Assembly (NCBI RefSeq): GCF_001553455.1
Contig: NZ_BBOX01000011.1
Location: 1 to 41,243 of the forward strand
Reading direction: 5' to 3'
Source of the DNA: Streptomyces hygroscopicus subsp. hygroscopicus
GTDB lineage: Bacteria > Actinomycetota > Actinomycetes > Streptomycetales > Streptomycetaceae
DNA: 41,243 nucleotides
This document shows positions 15,885 to 24,004 of this stretch, piece after piece. Position numbers and translations under genes: made by a program. How positions within the stretch are numbered: position 1 is the stretch's first letter; each line of letters opens with the position of its first letter. The notes below the pieces were generated by a model that saw nothing but the letters and a program-made list of their open reading frames with translations, was not told the origin of the DNA and made no database searches.

Positions 15885-16081
15885 GCTTAGGCGGTGGCCC
15901 GCGGAGCCCTCCAAGCCGCTCCGACTCCACCAGCGCCCGCTCCGCTCCACCGACGCCCGCTCCGCTGCGCCAGTGCCCGCTGATCCGGCTCCACCAGCGC
16001 TCGCTCCGCTCCACCGGCGCCCGCTCCGCCCCACCGCCGCACCAGCGCCCGCTCAGCTCCGCCGCACCGGCGCCCGCTCCG
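15885..16081. repeat. About seven copies of a roughly 20-bp repeat between aldose epimerase and pyrE
   Basis: Degenerate units of GCTCCACCAGCGCCCGCTCC follow one another from the aldose-epimerase stop codon (complement at 16082-16084) almost to the pyrE start. The unit closest to the gene begins directly at the stop. No other element is visible in this 200-bp gap, so any pyrE promoter must lie within or across the array. Confidence 0.8.
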
Positions 16082-16918
16082 CTACGTCAGCGTCCGCCAG
16101 CTCCAGGTCATGGAGATCTCCAGCGGATCGATGGGGGTGACCAGGCGCGGCAGGCTGTTGAGCCCGTTGGGCGGGCCGGACTGCGGTTCCACGCACACCG
16201 CCTCCGCCTGCTCGTCGTAGACGACCACCCACTCCGTCCGGCTGGTGACCCTCAGCTCGAGCCGGCCGGGCCAGGTGAGCGTGACGTCCACCCCCTCCGG
16301 CATGCCGAAGCAGTCGTCCCAGGGGCCGGGCCGCGGCGCGACGCGGCGGCCGGTGGGGAGGTGGTCCTCCCCGCGCTCCTCCTGCCACGCCGCCTCGAAG
16401 GCGATCTCCACATCGGCGCCGCCCTCGCCCAGGTTCCGCAGGAACCACGGATGCCAGCCCGCCTGTGCCGGGAAGGAATCGCCCTCGGTCTCCACGCTCA
16501 TGGTGACGGTCAGGCTGTCCGGGGTGAGCTCGAAGGTCTGGGTGACCCGGCCCTCGTACGGCCAGGGGTCGGCGAGGTCGTAGGTGAAGGCGGCACTGGA
16601 CCGCCCGGCGCGGGCCGGGCTCCACGCGACGTTCCGGCCGGTCCCGTGGATCGCGTGCGGCGGGGAGTTGACCGGCAGCTGATGGGTCCGCCCGCCGTTG
16701 CGGAACCGGCCCAGCCCGGTCCGGCCGCACCACGGCACCATCGGGAACGATCCGTACCGCGGGCCCTGCCGCAGCAGCTCCGTACCGCCGATGCGCAGTG
16801 AGCCGATACGACAGCCGTTCTCGGGTGAGACGGTCAGCTCGGCGTCCCCGGCGGTCAGCCGCACGCCTTTGGTCTCCGTTGTCTCTTCGGTGGTCACAGC
16901 TACCGACCCTATGCGCAC
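16082..16918 (-). CDS. Aldose 1-epimerase family protein
   Basis: A 278-residue galactose-mutarotase-like beta-sandwich protein. Recognisable segments are VSPENGCRIGSLRIGGTELL, FPMVPWCGRTGLGRFRNGG with the sugar-contacting Arg, NSPPHAIHGTGRNVAW with the first catalytic His, and QAGWHPWFLRN with the second. It would interconvert alpha and beta anomers of an aldose or hexose 6-phosphate. GTG 16918 lies 4 nt past the upstream SRPBCC gene's stop, and GTG 16897 (VTTEETTETK) is an equally plausible start. Proximity suggests cotranscription with the SRPBCC gene, though no functional link is evident. Confidence 0.85.
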   Translation of the reverse strand: MRIGSVAVTTEETTETKGVRLTAGDAELTVSPENGCRIGSLRIGGTELLRQGPRYGSFPMVPWCGRTGLGRFRNGGRTHQLPVNSPPHAIHGTGRNVAWSPARAGRSSAAFTYDLADPWPYEGRVTQTFELTPDSLTVTMSVETEGDSFPAQAGWHPWFLRNLGEGGADVEIAFEAAWQEERGEDHLPTGRRVAPRPGPWDDCFGMPEGVDVTLTWPGRLELRVTSRTEWVVVYDEQAEAVCVEPQSGPPNGLNSLPRLVTPIDPLEISMTWSWRTLT

Positions 16919-16922
16919 ACGC

Positions 16923-17816
16923 TCATCGGCGGCGGCGGAGCACGCGACGGCCCACCACGACGACGGAGGCGATCACCACGGCCGCGGCGGGCGCGGCCCA
17001 GCGCAGGGTGGCGCTGGTGGAGACGGTCTCGGGCGCGGGGACGGGGGCGTAGCGGCCGCGCGGCGGGGCGTGGTCCACCTCCTCGGTGGAGCGGCCGATC
17101 ATCGTGCGGCGGGCGTGGGCGGCCTCGGCCGGGGGCTCGTCGTCCAGGTCATCGAGATCGCCGAGGTCGCCGAAGCCGACGGGCTCCGCGACGGCGTCCA
17201 CGTCGTCCAGGCCCTCGAGGTCGCCGACGTCTTCGATGTCCATGTCATCGGCCGACAGCGGAAGCTCGGCCTCGGTCGGCAGCCCGGTCTCGTCGGCGGC
17301 CGCGGCCGCGCCCTCGTCCCCCGTGGCCTCGTCCCCCGTGGCCCCGTCCCCCGTGGCCCCGTCCTCGGTGACGGCGCTGATCGGGGACGTCTCCAGCCCG
17401 GCCGTGAGCGCCGCGGCGAACCGGTCCAGCAGGCGGCGGGCCACGCCGGCGGACACCTCCTGGTCGAACTCGGCCAGCCGCCCCTCGCTGTGGACCGTCC
17501 CGGAGCAGATCAGCTCCGTACCGCCCTCGACGGGCTTCGGCGTGAGGGTCAGCGCGAGCTTCACCGAACCGCCGCCGCGCACCTCGGTGCCCTCGCCCTC
17601 GATCTCGAAGACATCGGCGCGCCGGCCGATGCGCAGCGCACCGCGGTAGGTGATGGTGGACCCGCCGATGCGCAGCCGCAGCCGGCCGGCGAGCGGACCG
17701 GCGGCCTCATCGGCGTCCTGCTGGAGCCCGGGAACGCAACGGGCGACGCGGTCGGGCTCCGCGAGCGCCAGCCGGACGGTGTCGACGGGAAACGGAACGA
17801 ACACCTCATGCTCCAT
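16923..17816 (-). CDS. CoxG/SRPBCC-domain protein with acidic linker and C-terminal membrane anchor
   Basis: A 297-residue protein. Residues 1 to about 145 form an SRPBCC (START-like) domain of the CoxG type: MEHEVFVPFPVDTVRLALAE, then RVARCVPGLQQ and the strand-rich GGSVKLALTLTPKPVEGG. A long acidic, low-complexity linker (about 150-250) has ATGDE repeats and DLDDLDDE. A single transmembrane helix WAAPAAAVVIASVVVV and a basic end RRVLRRRR follow, so the SRPBCC domain should face the cytoplasm from a tail anchor. CoxG in other bacteria helps tether CO dehydrogenase, but no cox genes are nearby and the role here is unknown. Confidence 0.8.
   Translation of the reverse strand: MEHEVFVPFPVDTVRLALAEPDRVARCVPGLQQDADEAAGPLAGRLRLRIGGSTITYRGALRIGRRADVFEIEGEGTEVRGGGSVKLALTLTPKPVEGGTELICSGTVHSEGRLAEFDQEVSAGVARRLLDRFAAALTAGLETSPISAVTEDGATGDGATGDEATGDEGAAAAADETGLPTEAELPLSADDMDIEDVGDLEGLDDVDAVAEPVGFGDLGDLDDLDDEPPAEAAHARRTMIGRSTEEVDHAPPRGRYAPVPAPETVSTSATLRWAAPAAAVVIASVVVVGRRVLRRRR
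17320..17367. repeat. 15-bp repeat encoding the ATGD units of the CoxG-like linker
   Basis: CCGTGGCCTCGTCCC and variants repeat about three times in frame, encoding DGATGDGATGDEATGDE. This is another frame-preserving repeat inside a disordered region. Confidence 0.8.
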
Positions 17817-17929
17817 AGCTCAAGACAGTACCCACCGCGGGTTCGCTGAGACCCGCTCCCGCGCAACTTTCCCCGCCCGGCGCGCCGCCCCCGCCGAGGT
17901 CCGGTAGCCCAAGGTCACCCGCACGCGTC

Positions 17930-19522
17930 TCACGTCCCGTACCGCGGATGCATCAGCGTGGAAGGGGGCAGCCCGGCCTCCCGGTGCCGCTCGGCCGCGC
18001 GGTGGGCCGCCCGCAGCCCCGGCTCCGTCAGCGAGTGCGGCCGGGGGCCGTGCCGGGCCAGCCGCAGCCCCACCGGGGAGCGGGCCGCCAGCACGAAGCC
18101 CCAGTCGTGCGGGCGGCCACGGCCGCCGGGGCGCGGGGTGTCGATCGCGTAGGGCGCCGTCCACAGCCCGGCCGACCGCACCGTCGCGTCCACCGTCCAG
18201 AACGCCCGGGGCCCGGGGCGCAGCGGCCCGGCGTGGACCACCAGCCGGCCCCCGGGCGCCAGCACCCGCTCGGCCAGTCCGTAGAACTCCTGGGAGTAGT
18301 ACTTGGTGCTGGGGGTCAGCTCGGGGGCGGGCAGATCGCAGACCACCACGTCGTACGCCACCGGCCGGCGCAGCCAGTCGAAGGCGTCCGCGGTCACCGC
18401 GCGCACCCGCGGATCCCGGTAGGCGCCGCCGTTGAGCGCCGCCAGGTCCGGGTCGTGCCGGGCCAGCCGGACCACCTCCGCGTCGCGCTCCACGACGGTC
18501 ACCGACCGGACGCCGGCGTACCGCAGGACCTCGCGCGCCGCGAGCCCGTCGCCCCCGCCCAGCACCAGGACCCGGCCGTGCGGTCCGGCGGCCATCGCCG
18601 GGTGGATCAGCGCCTCGTGGTAGCGGTCCTCGTCGCGTCCGCTGACCCGCAGCCGCCCGCCCAGGAAGAGGGACAGCGGCCGCCCGCTCGTGCCTCCCCC
18701 CGCGAGCACGATCTCCTGCTCGCCGGTGCGCAGCGCGACCCGCACCCCCGGTCCGTAGACGGCCTGCCGGGCGGCCCGCTCGAAGGAGGGGGTCAGCGCG
18801 GCGCCGGCGGCCAGCGCGGCGAGCACCAGCCCGTTGACGACGATCAGCGTCCACCGCGCCCGGACGCTCAGGTCGCGGCGGAACAGCCAGAGCACCAGCG
18901 CCCCGCCCGCGATCGCGTTGACCGCACCGGTGACCAGCGCGCCGGTCAGCTGCCCGAGGGCGGGCAGCAGCAGGAAGGGAAAGGCGAGCCCGCCGACCAG
19001 CGCGCCCACATAGTCCGCCGCGAACAGATCGGCCACCGCGCCGCCCGCGTCCTGTCGGCGCACCCGCTGGATGAGGGTCATCAGCAGCGGCACCTCGGCC
19101 CCGATGAGCACACCGATCGCGAACGAGAAGCCGACCAGCGCGGAGCGCGAGTGCCCCCACCACGCGAAGGACGCGTACAGCGCCATCGCCGAGCAGCCGC
19201 CGATGAGCGCGAGCACCGCCTCGACGGCGCCGAAGCCGACGGCGGCCCGGCAGCGCAGCCGCTTGGCCAGCAGCGAGCCGACGCCCATGGCGAAGACCAT
19301 CACCGACAGCACCAGGGACGCCTGGGTGACCGAGTCGCCCGCCAAGTACGTGGCCAGCGCGACGAGTTCGAGTTCGTAGACGAGGCCGCAGGCGGCGCAG
19401 ACGAAGACCGTGCCGAGCACGAGGAACCGGCCGAGCCCCGCCCGCACCGGCAGCCGCGCCGGAGGTGGGGGCTCCGGCGACGACAACGCATCCGAGACGG
19501 TGGACACCGGCGAATCGATCAC
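17930..19522 (-). CDS. Membrane-embedded spermidine-synthase-like methyltransferase-fold protein
   Basis: A 530-residue fusion. The first 245 residues contain about seven transmembrane segments (starting [21 protein letters not shown]). The C-terminal 270 residues form a spermidine-synthase-type Rossmann domain: nucleotide/SAM loop VLVLGGGDG (318-326), acidic E345-D347 (VVERDAEVV), D396 in [20 protein letters not shown]. Such proteins are common in actinobacteria and their substrate is not known; true polyamine synthesis is doubtful. The GTG at 19522 starts [10 protein letters not shown], without a clear ribosome binding site. It follows the DUF2617 gene on the same strand by 95 bp, a pairing I recall from other Streptomyces. 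Confidence 0.85.
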   Translation of the reverse strand: MIDSPVSTVSDALSSPEPPPPARLPVRAGLGRFLVLGTVFVCAACGLVYELELVALATYLAGDSVTQASLVLSVMVFAMGVGSLLAKRLRCRAAVGFGAVEAVLALIGGCSAMALYASFAWWGHSRSALVGFSFAIGVLIGAEVPLLMTLIQRVRRQDAGGAVADLFAADYVGALVGGLAFPFLLLPALGQLTGALVTGAVNAIAGGALVLWLFRRDLSVRARWTLIVVNGLVLAALAAGAALTPSFERAARQAVYGPGVRVALRTGEQEIVLAGGGTSGRPLSLFLGGRLRVSGRDEDRYHEALIHPAMAAGPHGRVLVLGGGDGLAAREVLRYAGVRSVTVVERDAEVVRLARHDPDLAALNGGAYRDPRVRAVTADAFDWLRRPVAYDVVVCDLPAPELTPSTKYYSQEFYGLAERVLAPGGRLVVHAGPLRPGPRAFWTVDATVRSAGLWTAPYAIDTPRPGGRGRPHDWGFVLAARSPVGLRLARHGPRPHSLTEPGLRAAHRAAERHREAGLPPSTLMHPRYGT

Positions 19523-19617
19523 AAAGGGAACGCTACGTCACATATCGCCGACGTCTCGTCCCCCGTGCGAGTGCATCGCCGTTCACACGTCTGGCATCGA
19601 CGGCTTCCCGATCGCGT

Positions 19618-20280
19618 TCATCCGCATGGAACTTGGGGCGGCAGACCGTCCGACAGGCCGTCCGGCCCGCTGTCCTGGAGACCGTGCGACGGACCGCCCG
19701 GCCCGCCGTCCGGCGCGCCGCCCACCAGCCCGCCCATCTCCAGCCCGCCCGCGCCCGGCGGCCGGAGCGCGGCCGGCACCCTGACCCCCACACAGGTGCG
19801 GGTGGTGACCAGCCGCCCCTCCTGGGGATAGGCGTGCCAGGTCCGCCACCCCACCGTGCCCTCGTGCCACTGGGCGAGCAGCGCGGTGAACGCGTGCGGA
19901 CTGCCGGGAAAGGTGCCGGCCAGACCGTGCGGATGGTCGGCCACCAGGGCGAGCAGCTCCTGCGCCCGCCCGGCGAAGGCCCCTTGCGACAACTCCTCGA
20001 CGCGCGCCGCGAACTCGTATTCACGGCCGTCGACGAGTGTGGAAACCCCCAGCGGAAGCGGGGTGCTGTTGCCGGACATACAGGCCACGGTCTCCGAACA
20101 ACGGCTGTCCTCCCCTTCGAGGAGGACCTGGTGCGAGGCGCCCAGAAGCCTCAACTGGACGGCGAAGCCATGGAGTTGAAGATCGAGTACGGCGAGGGCG
20201 GGAAGCGGTTCGCGCCCCAGGCCCCAGGCGAGATCGGCGGCGCGGGTATCGGTGTAGGCAGTCTTGAGGGTCGTGAGCAT
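19618..20280 (-). CDS. DUF2617 family protein
   Basis: A 220-residue protein that I recognise as DUF2617 from its opening (MLTTLKTAYTDTRAADLAWG) and the core LQLHGFAVQLRLLGASHQVL, ETVACM and WRTWHAYPQEGRLVTTRT. The function is unknown. There are no membrane segments. The last 40 residues are a Gly/Pro/Asp low-complexity tail (GGAPDGGPGGPSHGLQDSG...) that looks like the other repeat-coded tails here. The ATG at 20280 starts the family domain directly. It is the probable first gene of a transcript continuing into the spermidine-synthase-like gene. Confidence 0.8.
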   Translation of the reverse strand: MLTTLKTAYTDTRAADLAWGLGREPLPALAVLDLQLHGFAVQLRLLGASHQVLLEGEDSRCSETVACMSGNSTPLPLGVSTLVDGREYEFAARVEELSQGAFAGRAQELLALVADHPHGLAGTFPGSPHAFTALLAQWHEGTVGWRTWHAYPQEGRLVTTRTCVGVRVPAALRPPGAGGLEMGGLVGGAPDGGPGGPSHGLQDSGPDGLSDGLPPQVPCG

Positions 20281-20665
20281 GGGTCGGCTCCGCAAGCGCG
20301 CAGTGGAAAGATGGGCCGGCTCGCCCCGCGGTGGACCAGGGGCATGCGCATAGGCCGGCTCGTGCCCACGTGGGGTCCGTAAGGTCGATGGTGGTATACG
20401 GAATCATGAAATGCTCGGCGCCACATCGTTTTTACCCACCTTCGCCGGGTTTCCACCCCCTAGGGCGCCTTCTAGGGCAAGTGTTCAACAAGCCCGCGCC
20501 CGGCGCACGTTGATGCGCCGGGCGCGGGCTCATCACTCCCACCGAAACCGTGGTCGTCGCCGACCGCGGACCACGCGTCGGGGTGGCCGTACGGGCCGGC
20601 CGTGCTCCACGACGGCGTGCCGGCCGTGGGGGCGGGCACACCGTGGGGTCACGCACACCGTGGGA
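20281..20665. other. Intergenic region upstream of DUF2617
   Basis: No convincing gene is visible in these 385 bp. They hold the terminator at 20491-20530, the promoter region of the DUF2617 gene (on minus, a possible -10 TATACC near 20395), and downstream of the Gly/Cys gene a short duplicated CCCACGGTGTGC unit (about 20640-20665). A small RNA ending at the terminator cannot be excluded. Confidence 0.5.
20491..20530. terminator. Perfect 17-bp hairpin terminator
   Basis: AGCCCGCGCCCGGCGCA (20491-20507) and its exact reverse complement (20514-20530) enclose the loop CGTTGA. It lies about 135 nt beyond the stop of the Gly/Cys-tailed gene on the minus strand and upstream of DUF2617, so it separates the two units. 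Confidence 0.85.
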
Positions 20666-20983
20666 TCAGGCGCCCCCTCCGCAGCCACCACCGCCACCGC
20701 CGCCGCCCCCGCCGCAACCACCGCCACCGCCACCGCCGCAGCCGCCCCCGCCGCCGCAGCCACTCCCACCGCCGCAGCCACCGCCGCCGTGGTGTCCACC
20801 ACCGTGATGGCCACCACCGCTGCCCCCGTCACCGGCCCACCAACTGCCGCCGGCCGTGCCCCCGGCACCCGCGTTCCAGGACCGCCTGCGCCGCCCGCCG
20901 TACCCCTTCGACCGACCGGCGCTCAACGCGGCGACCGCCGCGAACGTGAACACCAGGACCACGAAGATGACCACAGGACCCAT
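20666..20983 (-). CDS. Small membrane-anchored protein with His/Gly/Cys repeat tail
   Basis: A 105-residue protein that I cannot assign to a named family. Residues 1-22 form one hydrophobic helix (MGPVVIFVVLVFTFAAVAAL), followed by a basic RRRR (31-34). By the positive-inside rule the tail should be cytoplasmic. The tail (about 55-105) is nearly all glycine with two HH pairs (59-60, 64-65) and five cysteines at 70, 76, 82, 90 and 101, separated by 5, 5, 7 and 10 small residues. The ATG at 20983 has a GGGGAG/GAGG ribosome binding site. It could bind metal or be cross-linked. It recalls the Cys/Gly tails of TIGR04222-type proteins, but no DUF692-type partner is adjacent. Confidence 0.65.
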   Translation of the reverse strand: MGPVVIFVVLVFTFAAVAALSAGRSKGYGGRRRRSWNAGAGGTAGGSWWAGDGGSGGGHHGGGHHGGGGCGGGSGCGGGGGCGGGGGGGCGGGGGGGGGGCGGGA

Positions 20984-21070
20984 GGTCCTCACTCCCCTTC
21001 CATCCCCCGTAGCGAGGTACCGTTCCGTACCCGTCGAGTCCCCTGCCCGACCCCGCCCGGATCGAAAGCG

Positions 21071-21100
21071 GAGTTGAGGAAGTCCAGAGGTTCGGCGGAG
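21071..21100. repeat. 30-bp interspersed repeat, copy 1
   Basis: GAGTTGAGGAAGTCCAGAGG followed by TTCGGCGGAG. A second copy at 22792-22821 matches at 27 of 30 positions in the same orientation. This copy lies 115 bp upstream of the VOC gene, within the intergenic region 20984-21215. Confidence 0.85.
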
Positions 21101-21215
21101 CGGCGGCGGGATGGCGTCACCCGGGTATCGGTGAGCTCTTCGACGCGTCCAGGGGCGGACGCGAAAGCGGCCCCGCGGCGGACTGACCGTCGGTCCACGG
21201 GGGTATTCGTCGCGC

Positions 21216-21596
21216 ATGCACAGGAGCCGTGTGTACGCCGTTCTCATCGACGCGCCGAAGGCCGAGGCCGAGCGGGCGACCGCCTTCTGGTCGGCGGCTC
21301 TCGGCGTCACCGCCGAGCCGTTCGCGCCGGAGCCGCAGTTCACCGAGTTGCATCAGGCCCTGCCGGGGCTGGTCACCGCCGTGCAGGCGGTCGACGACGC
21401 GCCCCGTATCCACCTGGACATCGAGACCGACGACGTGGAGGCGGAGACCGCGCGCCTGCTCGCCCTGGGGGCCGAGCAGGTTTCCCGGTGGCAGGAGTGC
21501 CGGGTGCTCCGCGTTCCCGGCGGCCACCTGGTGTGCGTCCTGCCCGCGGAGACCGACCCCGAGACCTTCCGGGCACAGGCCAACGTCTGGCCGTGA
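21216..21596 (+). CDS. VOC (glyoxalase/bleomycin-resistance-like) family protein
   Basis: A 126-residue protein with the paired beta-alpha-beta-beta-beta layout of the vicinal oxygen chelate fold. The N-terminal half begins RVYAVLIDAPKAEAERATAFWSAALG; the C-terminal half has IHLDIETDDVEAETARLLALGAEQV and ends PGGHLVCVLPAE. The usual metal ligands are only partly evident (H86 in RIHLDIE and a glutamate near the end). The substrate is unknown. The ATG at 21216 has no Shine-Dalgarno sequence, and TATTCG lies 7-12 nt upstream, so it may be leaderless. It is convergent with DUF5996. Confidence 0.8.
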   Translation: MHRSRVYAVLIDAPKAEAERATAFWSAALGVTAEPFAPEPQFTELHQALPGLVTAVQAVDDAPRIHLDIETDDVEAETARLLALGAEQVSRWQECRVLRVPGGHLVCVLPAETDPETFRAQANVWP

Positions 21597-21633
21597 GCGG
21601 CCCCCTTCGCCCGCGCCGCTCGTGGTGTCAGTT

Positions 21634-21665
21634 CCACGTGGTGCTAGTGGTGTTCCACCACGTGG
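21634..21665. terminator. Bidirectional hairpin between VOC and DUF5996 genes
   Basis: CCACGTGGTG (21634-21643) and CACCACGTGG (21656-21665) are exact reverse complements around a 12-nt loop containing the DUF5996 stop codon. The stem thus overlaps the last DUF5996 codons (HHVVEHH). It can serve both convergent transcripts. Confidence 0.55.
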
Positions 21666-22591
21666 TGCAGGTCGGCTTCCAGCGCCACCCGGTCCCAGCC
21701 GCCCAGCTCGGCGGCCGCCTCGTAGCTGGTCTGCAGGAACTCGCTCAGCGTCCGTTCCGGGTCGGGGGCGGTGGCGACCGCCTCGTAGGGCAGCAGGAAC
21801 TCGCCCAGCTGCCGCTGGTACGACGCCGCCGCGGGACGGACCGGGTAGCCGGCAAAGCCGGGCGGCTCGGGATAGGCGTAGGAGTAGAAGCCGCCCTCCT
21901 CGCCGCCGCCGGGCCAGAAGCCGCAGCTGGAACACTCGAGGGAGTACGCCTCCCGCGTCACCCGGTCCGGCAGGTTGGGCACCCCGCCGGAGGGGTGCGG
22001 TGGCGCGGGCCGCCCGGAGAAGCGGGTGACGGCCAGGTCCATCGCCCCCCAGAAGAAGTGCACGGGGCTGGCCTTGCCGACGAAAGAGGACCGGAATTCC
22101 GCGAACGCCCGGTGGGCCCGGAGCAGCTGGCCCCAGAACAGGTGGGCGGCGTGCGGGTCGTAGGCGGCGTGCCGGTGGTCCTCGGCGAACGGGATCGCCG
22201 GGTCCACCTCGTTCGGCCGGGGGTAGATCCGGGTGTGGATGCCCAGCTCCCCCAGCGCGTCCATGATCTCGTTGTAGAACCGGGACACCGGTTTGGACTC
22301 CAGCGCCAGCTCGCGCCGGCTCCCGTCGCTGACCCGGATGCGCAGCCGGTGGTCCACGAAATCGAACTCGATGTCGAACGCCCCGGTCCGGTACGGGATC
22401 GCGGAGGTGCTCAGCCCCCGCGGGCTGACGTACAGGGTGACCTGCCACCAGTGGTTGGCCAGGGGTGCGTGGGCCAGCCGGACCTTGCCGACGATCTGGG
22501 TCCACATGTGCAGGGTGTCCCGGGTCTCGGTCCAGTCCGCCACCCGGAGCCGTGGCCAGCCGCCGGTCTGCCGTGTTGTCTGCTCGGCCAT
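21644..22591 (-). CDS. DUF5996 family protein
   Basis: A 315-residue cytosolic protein. I recognise the DUF5996 pattern: an early WTETRDTLHMWTQIVGKVRL, then NHWWQVTLYVSPRGLSTSAIPY, FFWGAMDLAVTRFSGR with the charged HFFWG box, and the C-terminal FYSYAYPEPPGF. Two cysteines (CSSC) precede the last third. The activity is unknown; the conserved Trp/His residues suggest an enzyme. The ATG at 22591 has GGAGG 6 nt upstream and gives a normal family length. The much longer open frame upstream of it is a GC artefact. Confidence 0.85.
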   Translation of the reverse strand: MAEQTTRQTGGWPRLRVADWTETRDTLHMWTQIVGKVRLAHAPLANHWWQVTLYVSPRGLSTSAIPYRTGAFDIEFDFVDHRLRIRVSDGSRRELALESKPVSRFYNEIMDALGELGIHTRIYPRPNEVDPAIPFAEDHRHAAYDPHAAHLFWGQLLRAHRAFAEFRSSFVGKASPVHFFWGAMDLAVTRFSGRPAPPHPSGGVPNLPDRVTREAYSLECSSCGFWPGGGEEGGFYSYAYPEPPGFAGYPVRPAAASYQRQLGEFLLPYEAVATAPDPERTLSEFLQTSYEAAAELGGWDRVALEADLHHVVEHH

Positions 22592-22668
22592 CTCGCCTCC
22601 CGCGGACCTCGCCGCTCCGGCAACGCGCCGTCGATGGCTTCCGGCCCGTCCGGGTACCCGGACACCGC

Positions 22669-22735
22669 CCGGCGAAAAGCACCTCTCCGTGAAAAGCACC
22701 TCCCCGGCGAAAAGCACCGGCCCGGCGAAACCCGG
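22669..22735. repeat. Four degenerate copies of an 18-bp repeat in a divergent promoter region
   Basis: CCGGCGAAAAGCACC-type units begin near 22669, 22687, 22704 and 22722. They sit in the 240-bp region between the divergent DUF5996 and aminotransferase genes, about 100 bp from each start, where regulators might bind. Confidence 0.75.
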
Positions 22736-22791
22736 GGAAAGCCTCTGCCGAAGCCCCGGTGAGACCCTCCGCCGCGTCCGGGCCGGGAGGG

Positions 22792-22821
22792 GAGTTGAGG
22801 AAGGCCACGGGTTCGGCGGAG
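22792..22821. repeat. 30-bp interspersed repeat, copy 2
   Basis: This sequence matches the copy at 21071-21100 at 27 of 30 bases. Its terminal GGCGGAG lies 10 nt before the preferred aminotransferase ATG and could act as the ribosome binding site. Confidence 0.85.
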
Positions 22822-22831
22822 TATGGGCGCC

Positions 22832-24004
22832 ATGGGACGACCGCCGCTGGGCCGCCGACTGGCCGCATTCGGGACCACGATCTTCGCCGAGATGTCCGCC
22901 CTCGCCGTGCGCACCGGCGCCATCAACCTGGGCCAGGGCTTCCCGGACACCGACGGCCCCGAGGAGGTGCGCGAGGCCGCGGTCCGCGCGCTGAGGGACG
23001 GCCGGGGCAACCAGTACCCGCCCGGCCCCGGCGTGCCCGAGCTGCGCACCGCCGTCACCGAGCACCAGCGGCGCTGGTACGGCCTGGACGTCGACCCCGA
23101 CACCGAGGTGCTGATCACCGCGGGCGCCACCGAGGCCATCGCGGCGTCGCTGCTCGCGCTGGTGGAGCCGGGCGACGAGGTGATCGCGCTCGAGCCCTAC
23201 TACGACTCGTACGCGGCCTGTGTCGCCATGGCGGGCGGCGTCCGCGTCCCCGTCACCCTCCGCCCGGACGGCGACATCTTCCGTCTGGACCTGGACGAGC
23301 TGCGCGCCGCCGTCACCGACCGCACCCGGCTCATCCTGCTCAACACCCCGCACAACCCGACCGGCACCGTGCTCACCCACGACGAGCTGGCCGCCGTCGC
23401 CGAGCTGGCCGTCGAGCGCGATCTGCTGGTGGTCACGGACGAGGTGTACGAACACCTCGTCTTCGGCACCGCGCACACCCCGCTCGTCTCCTTCCCCGGG
23501 ATGCGCGAGCGGACCGTCACCATCAGCAGCGCGGGCAAGACCTTCTCCTTCACCGGGTGGAAGGTCGGCTGGGTGACCGCCGCTCCCGAGCTGGTCACGG
23601 CGGTGCGCTCGGCCAAGCAGTACCTCACCTACGTCTCGGCGGGCCCCTTCCAGTACGCGGTCGCCGAGGCACTGCGCCTCCCCGACGCCTATTTCGACGG
23701 CATCCGCGAGGATCTGCGGGCCAAGCGCGATCTGCTGGCCGACGGCCTGACCGACGCGGGATTCCAGGTCTTCCGCCCCTCGGGCACCTACTTCATCACC
23801 ACCGACATCCGCCCCCTCGGCGAAACCGACGGCTTCGCCTTCTGCCGCTCCCTGCCCGAGCGCTGCGGAGTCGTCGCCGTGCCGAACGCGGTCTTCTACG
23901 ACCACCAGGACCAGGGCTCCCCCTTCGTCCGGTTCGCCTTCTGCAAGCGGGAGAGCGTCCTCACGGAGGCGGTCGGGCGGCTCAAGGGGCTCGCCGCGGG
24001 CTGA
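22832..24004 (+). CDS. PLP-dependent class I/II aminotransferase (kynurenine/DapC-like)
   Basis: A 390-residue fold-type I aminotransferase. Motifs are INLGQGFPD (31-39), GATEAIAASL, YYDSYAA, NTPHNPTG (171-178), D203 and Y206 (VTDEVYEH), and the Schiff-base lysine K236 in SSAGKTFSFTGWKVGW. The INLGQGFPD...FSFTGWK pattern is that of the group holding kynurenine-oxoglutarate aminotransferase/cysteine conjugate beta-lyase and N-succinyldiaminopimelate aminotransferase. It might therefore use kynurenine or succinyl-DAP; the sequence alone does not decide. ATG 22832 (MGRPPLGRRL) has GGCGGAG 10 nt upstream. An ATG at 22823 is in frame but has no space for a ribosome binding site. Confidence 0.88.
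   Translation: MGRPPLGRRLAAFGTTIFAEMSALAVRTGAINLGQGFPDTDGPEEVREAAVRALRDGRGNQYPPGPGVPELRTAVTEHQRRWYGLDVDPDTEVLITAGATEAIAASLLALVEPGDEVIALEPYYDSYAACVAMAGGVRVPVTLRPDGDIFRLDLDELRAAVTDRTRLILLNTPHNPTGTVLTHDELAAVAELAVERDLLVVTDEVYEHLVFGTAHTPLVSFPGMRERTVTISSAGKTFSFTGWKVGWVTAAPELVTAVRSAKQYLTYVSAGPFQYAVAEALRLPDAYFDGIREDLRAKRDLLADGLTDAGFQVFRPSGTYFITTDIRPLGETDGFAFCRSLPERCGVVAVPNAVFYDHQDQGSPFVRFAFCKRESVLTEAVGRLKGLAAG

Noticed and set aside
19531..19547. A TACGTCACATA sequence resembling the TACGTTACGTA palindrome at 31537
   Set aside because: Similarity is limited, the orientation relative to genes differs, and no shared regulator can be argued.
20411..22762. A 783-codon plus-strand open frame
   Set aside because: It is antisense to DUF5996 and the Gly/Cys gene, has shadow composition and no recognisable domain.
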